NCBI RefSeq assembly: GCF_000196615.1
Contig: NC_014306.1
Coordinates: 3,844,001-3,908,000 of the forward strand
Direction of reading: 5' to 3'
Source of the DNA: Erwinia billingiae Eb661
GTDB taxonomy: Bacteria > Pseudomonadota > Gammaproteobacteria > Enterobacterales > Enterobacteriaceae
DNA length: 64,000 nt
The translations under genes and the position numbers were made by a program. Positions 61,517 to 64,000 of this stretch are shown in pieces (position 1 is the first letter of the stretch; each line of letters opens with the position of its first letter). The notes beneath the pieces are model-generated. The model ran no database searches. It saw only the letters and a program-made list of their open reading frames with translations, and had not been told where the DNA came from.

Positions 61517-62536
61517 TCAATTATAATAAACATTAAATATCACCATCGAATCGGCGCTGCCAGGCGTGACGGTTTCGGCCGTCTGGTAGTACTTCGCTTC
61601 GAAATTCACCAGGTTATCCCCCTCGGCGATGGTGGCGACATTATCATTGAAGCCGGCGATTTCCTTGCCGTTCATCAACAGTTGAATGCCGACGCCGGTT
61701 GCTGAATTTTCATCGTTACTCAGCGCTATCACGCCCCGGTCTTGATTAGCAAAGCCATAGATCGGCGTGAAGTCAAAGTGGGCCTGGGTTGCTGCGCCCT
61801 TACACTCGGTGAGGCTCACGGCAAAAGGCACCTTAGGACCGGTGCTGCCTGCACGGGTAAAGCTGGCTGATGATAATGTCCCCATCTCGACGTCCGTTAC
61901 GCTGCTAACCGTGCAGCCGCCCGCCGAAACGGTCATGACGCCCGAAAAGGTAAAGCTGTAGAGATGGCCGCGAGCAACGCGATCGGCATTGGCTTCATCA
62001 ATGTAAGCCGTTTGCGAGAGTGCGTTGGTTTCACCGTATTTAAGATCCTTATTCGTTCTGACAATATATATTTTGTCGGTCAGGGTGGTTGAACCATTGG
62101 ATAAAAGCCCCCGACGAACCGATGTGCCGGTAAAGGCTGTAGTCATACAGGACCATGTACCGGAAGCGGAATTGAAATTTGTCCAGACGATACCGAGGCC
62201 GGAATCCGATATGGCGGTCCCCTCATCAATCACCGGGCAGGTTAAGCCGTCTACCGACACCGTCATACCTGAACTGCTCCAGGCGGTTTGGCTGACCTCA
62301 GACACCTGCTGAAAGTTACCCGATGATTTGCAGGTGACGTTCACGTTTTTGGTATCAACATGCAGGATATCGCCGGCCCTCGAATTTTCGGCAACCGCAA
62401 CATCGCCAAGATTAAGAACATGGACATCGGTATCGGATGTGCAGTTCATGTCTTCTGCAGAAGCAGACTGGCACGTTAAAAGCGCGGCCATCAACGTTAT
62501 CAGGCACAGTGTGATTTTCAGACTATTTAGCATCAT
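61517..62536 (-). CDS. Fimbrial tip adhesin (chaperone-usher family)
   Basis: The 339-aa secreted protein has a signal peptide cleaved near SASA-ED. A divergent N-terminal lectin-like half (about 27-190, four or more Cys) is followed by a pilin half (about 200-339). The pilin half has the family C-terminal beta-strand motif ADSMVIFNVYYN, with aromatic-Tyr at the end, and a Cys pair GGCTVSSV / TECKG. It directly follows the usher stop (TAA-ATG), typical of the last gene in a fimbrial operon. The receptor is unknown. Confidence 0.85.
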   Translation of the reverse strand: MMLNSLKITLCLITLMAALLTCQSASAEDMNCTSDTDVHVLNLGDVAVAENSRAGDILHVDTKNVNVTCKSSGNFQQVSEVSQTAWSSSGMTVSVDGLTCPVIDEGTAISDSGLGIVWTNFNSASGTWSCMTTAFTGTSVRRGLLSNGSTTLTDKIYIVRTNKDLKYGETNALSQTAYIDEANADRVARGHLYSFTFSGVMTVSAGGCTVSSVTDVEMGTLSSASFTRAGSTGPKVPFAVSLTECKGAATQAHFDFTPIYGFANQDRGVIALSNDENSATGVGIQLLMNGKEIAGFNDNVATIAEGDNLVNFEAKYYQTAETVTPGSADSMVIFNVYYN

Positions 62537-64000
62537 TTAGTTTCCGTTAATTCCGCGTTCGGTGGTCGCATCACACGGCAAGTCAGCCACAATAATGCCG
62601 TTATTTTTGCTGCGCCCCTTCGCCGAGAAGGGCACCGTACAGAGCTGTTCGCCCCCGGCCAGAGACACCTGCAACTGCGCTGTTTCGGGCACACCTGCCA
62701 GATAAACGCGCCCTTTTTCATCGGTAATCCCGCTGACGTCGTCCACACGGACCACACTCGCCAGCGGCAGCGGCCGTCCATCCCTTGTCAGCGTCAGGAA
62801 CACCCGCAGCCCAACTTTGGTTTCATATTCAGCCAGCACCAGCGATTCTCTCGATGGCGTTTTACGCTGGATTGACTGCTTCAGATCGACGTCATCTTCT
62901 AAGGTGGAGGTGTCCAGGCTGACCTCATTTTCACGATAGGGTGTCAGTGACGGGACGATGGCATACCCGCGCGAATCCGTTGACAGCCCGCTGCGGTTTT
63001 TGATTTTGATATCTTTGCCACCCGGTGCCCGCACCAGTGCCCAGGAACTGCCTTCCGATAACTCCCGGGAAAGCGTGACGCCGTACGGGTGGACGACAAC
63101 CGAGCCGCGTACTCCCCAGTTAACGGATTCGCTTTCACCATAATAATTTGCATATCCCAACGAGGCGGTTGCCTTGCTCCCCTGCAGGCTGCCGGACAGC
63201 GCGGTACTGTTCTTCACCCGGCCATCGGATTGACTGCTGCGGGCCTGGGACATTGACCAGGAAAGGTTATTGCTTTCAAGTGAGGTCCCTGACAGCGTGG
63301 TCGACAGGCTGCCCGTTCCCCGGTTTGACTGTGACCAGTTATTGCTCATCCGCATGTTGCTGTCGGAGGTCGGCGACAACCATTTGCCGATTGGCAAGCT
63401 GACGTTAACGGAGGTGCTGTTGTCGGTGCGACCTGTGCGCCACAACCGGCTCTGGCTTTGGTTCAGGCTGACGGTGACGCCGGAAAAACTTTTACTCCAG
63501 CTGCCGGTGATGGAGCGATTACGTGAGTTAGCCCGGTTCCAGTATTCGGATTGATAGGCGCTGAGCGAGACCGATCCGGCCACGCCGGCATTCTGATTCA
63601 GGGTTATCTGTGACTTATTCTTCAGCGTGTAGCGCGAGGCCAGGCGGCTGTTGTTAAAATACTCACTCGCTTCATCAAATGCATAGTATCCGTCGGTGCC
63701 ATAGCGATAACCGGCCAGGGTCATGGAGGTGCCGGTGGTGTCAAACCGTTTACTGTATTTGGCTTGCAGGGACTGCCCGGTTTTGGACGATCCGTCGCTG
63801 AAGGTGGTTTCTGCCTGGGTCAAATCCAGCGAAATCGCCCCAAACATTCCCAGACTCTGACCGACACCGAGCGTCCCGGCGCGATAATGTTCGGCCACCA
63901 GGCCGCCGCCATACACCGTCGTATTGTTCAGCACGCCATACAGCATTTCGCCCTGCACAAAACGCTGATTTACTGCGCTCTCGGCATTGTTATTGCGCGT
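62537..64000 (-). CDS. Fimbrial outer-membrane usher, C-terminal part (5' end outside the window)
   Basis: PapC/FimD-type usher that exports pilus subunits through a beta-barrel. At least 487 codons are in the window, with the frame open to base 64000, so the N-terminal chaperone-binding domain is missing only because the window ends. Barrel strands (YRYGTDGYYAFDEASEYF, LNQNAGVAGSVSLSAYQSEYW) and the conserved LVRAPGGKDIKIKNRSGLSTDSRGYAIVPSLTPYRENEVSLD segment are clear. The C-terminal domain has two Cys in EQLCTVPF…DLPCDA. The next gene is the adhesin. Confidence 0.93.
   Translation of the reverse strand, partial: TRNNNAESAVNQRFVQGEMLYGVLNNTTVYGGGLVAEHYRAGTLGVGQSLGMFGAISLDLTQAETTFSDGSSKTGQSLQAKYSKRFDTTGTSMTLAGYRYGTDGYYAFDEASEYFNNSRLASRYTLKNKSQITLNQNAGVAGSVSLSAYQSEYWNRANSRNRSITGSWSKSFSGVTVSLNQSQSRLWRTGRTDNSTSVNVSLPIGKWLSPTSDSNMRMSNNWSQSNRGTGSLSTTLSGTSLESNNLSWSMSQARSSQSDGRVKNSTALSGSLQGSKATASLGYANYYGESESVNWGVRGSVVVHPYGVTLSRELSEGSSWALVRAPGGKDIKIKNRSGLSTDSRGYAIVPSLTPYRENEVSLDTSTLEDDVDLKQSIQRKTPSRESLVLAEYETKVGLRVFLTLTRDGRPLPLASVVRVDDVSGITDEKGRVYLAGVPETAQLQVSLAGGEQLCTVPFSAKGRSKNNGIIVADLPCDATTERGINGN

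Noticed and set aside
61229-61705. 158-codon plus-strand frame that shows a repeated 24-residue pattern
   Set aside because: It overlaps the ends of abiEi and the adhesin on the other strand. The repeat is explained by the non-coding 72-bp DNA repeat, and there is no start signal.

Overview
The window is a chromosomal segment of an Enterobacterales bacterium. The gene order rrn operon–clpB–pgeF–rluD–bamD–raiA–pheA … tyrA–aroF … rplS–trmD–rimM–rpsP–ffh … luxS–gshA–yqaA–yqaB–tRNA-Arg(x4)–tRNA-Ser–csrA–alaS–recX–recA–pncC … mltB is the enterobacterial backbone, and the proteins are close to their E. coli counterparts in length and motifs. The accessory content would suit a plant- or environment-associated genus such as Erwinia or Pantoea, but that is inference; the genus cannot be fixed from this window alone.

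Layout. (1) 1-3.9 kb: the 5' part of a 23S gene, spacer tRNA-Glu, a full 16S gene, leader boxA and tandem P1/P2 promoters, all on the minus strand. (2) 4-32.5 kb: housekeeping backbone. It includes the sigma32 promoter of clpB, the pheL leader and attenuator, TyrR-like boxes at aroF, the MicA small RNA with a sigmaE promoter opposite luxS, a stable-RNA promoter for the tRNA-Ser/Arg operon and the LexA box of recA. Two insertions relative to E. coli stand out. One is a ModE-box-controlled pair of orphan substrate-binding-type proteins between pheA and tyrA. The other is an acetyltransferase between aroF and rplS.

(3) 32.6-39.6 kb: an accessory block between pncC and mltB. A Cys/Met-metabolism PLP enzyme and tam run leftward. 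An M20 amidohydrolase, a complete polar-amino-acid ABC transporter and a GntR/FCD regulator run rightward. A near-perfect palindrome sits exactly between the -35 and -10 of the PLP gene, so the block reads as one regulon, plausibly for N-acylated or S-conjugated amino acids. (4) 40.8-48 kb: a complete non-phosphorylating L-fucose-type pathway (FucP-like permease, mutarotase, dehydrogenase, lactonase, dehydratase, second dehydrogenase, diketo-acid hydrolase) with a divergent GntR/FCD regulator.

(5) 48-57.4 kb: respiratory nitrate reductase narGHJI, the transporter narK with FNR boxes, and narL with a 7-2-7 NarL site but no narX. (6) 57.4-64 kb: a LysR regulator divergent from an aldo-keto reductase, an AbiEi/AbiEii toxin-antitoxin pair preceded by a degenerate 72-bp direct repeat, and the end of a chaperone-usher fimbrial operon (tip adhesin and the C-terminal part of the usher, cut by the window edge).

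The strongest leads for something undescribed are the ModE-box pair at 11.3-13.2 kb and the palindrome-controlled import/deacylation/PLP-lyase regulon at 33.4-39.6 kb. Start codons were moved inward from the longest open frame wherever family length, a Shine-Dalgarno sequence or promoter position argued for it.
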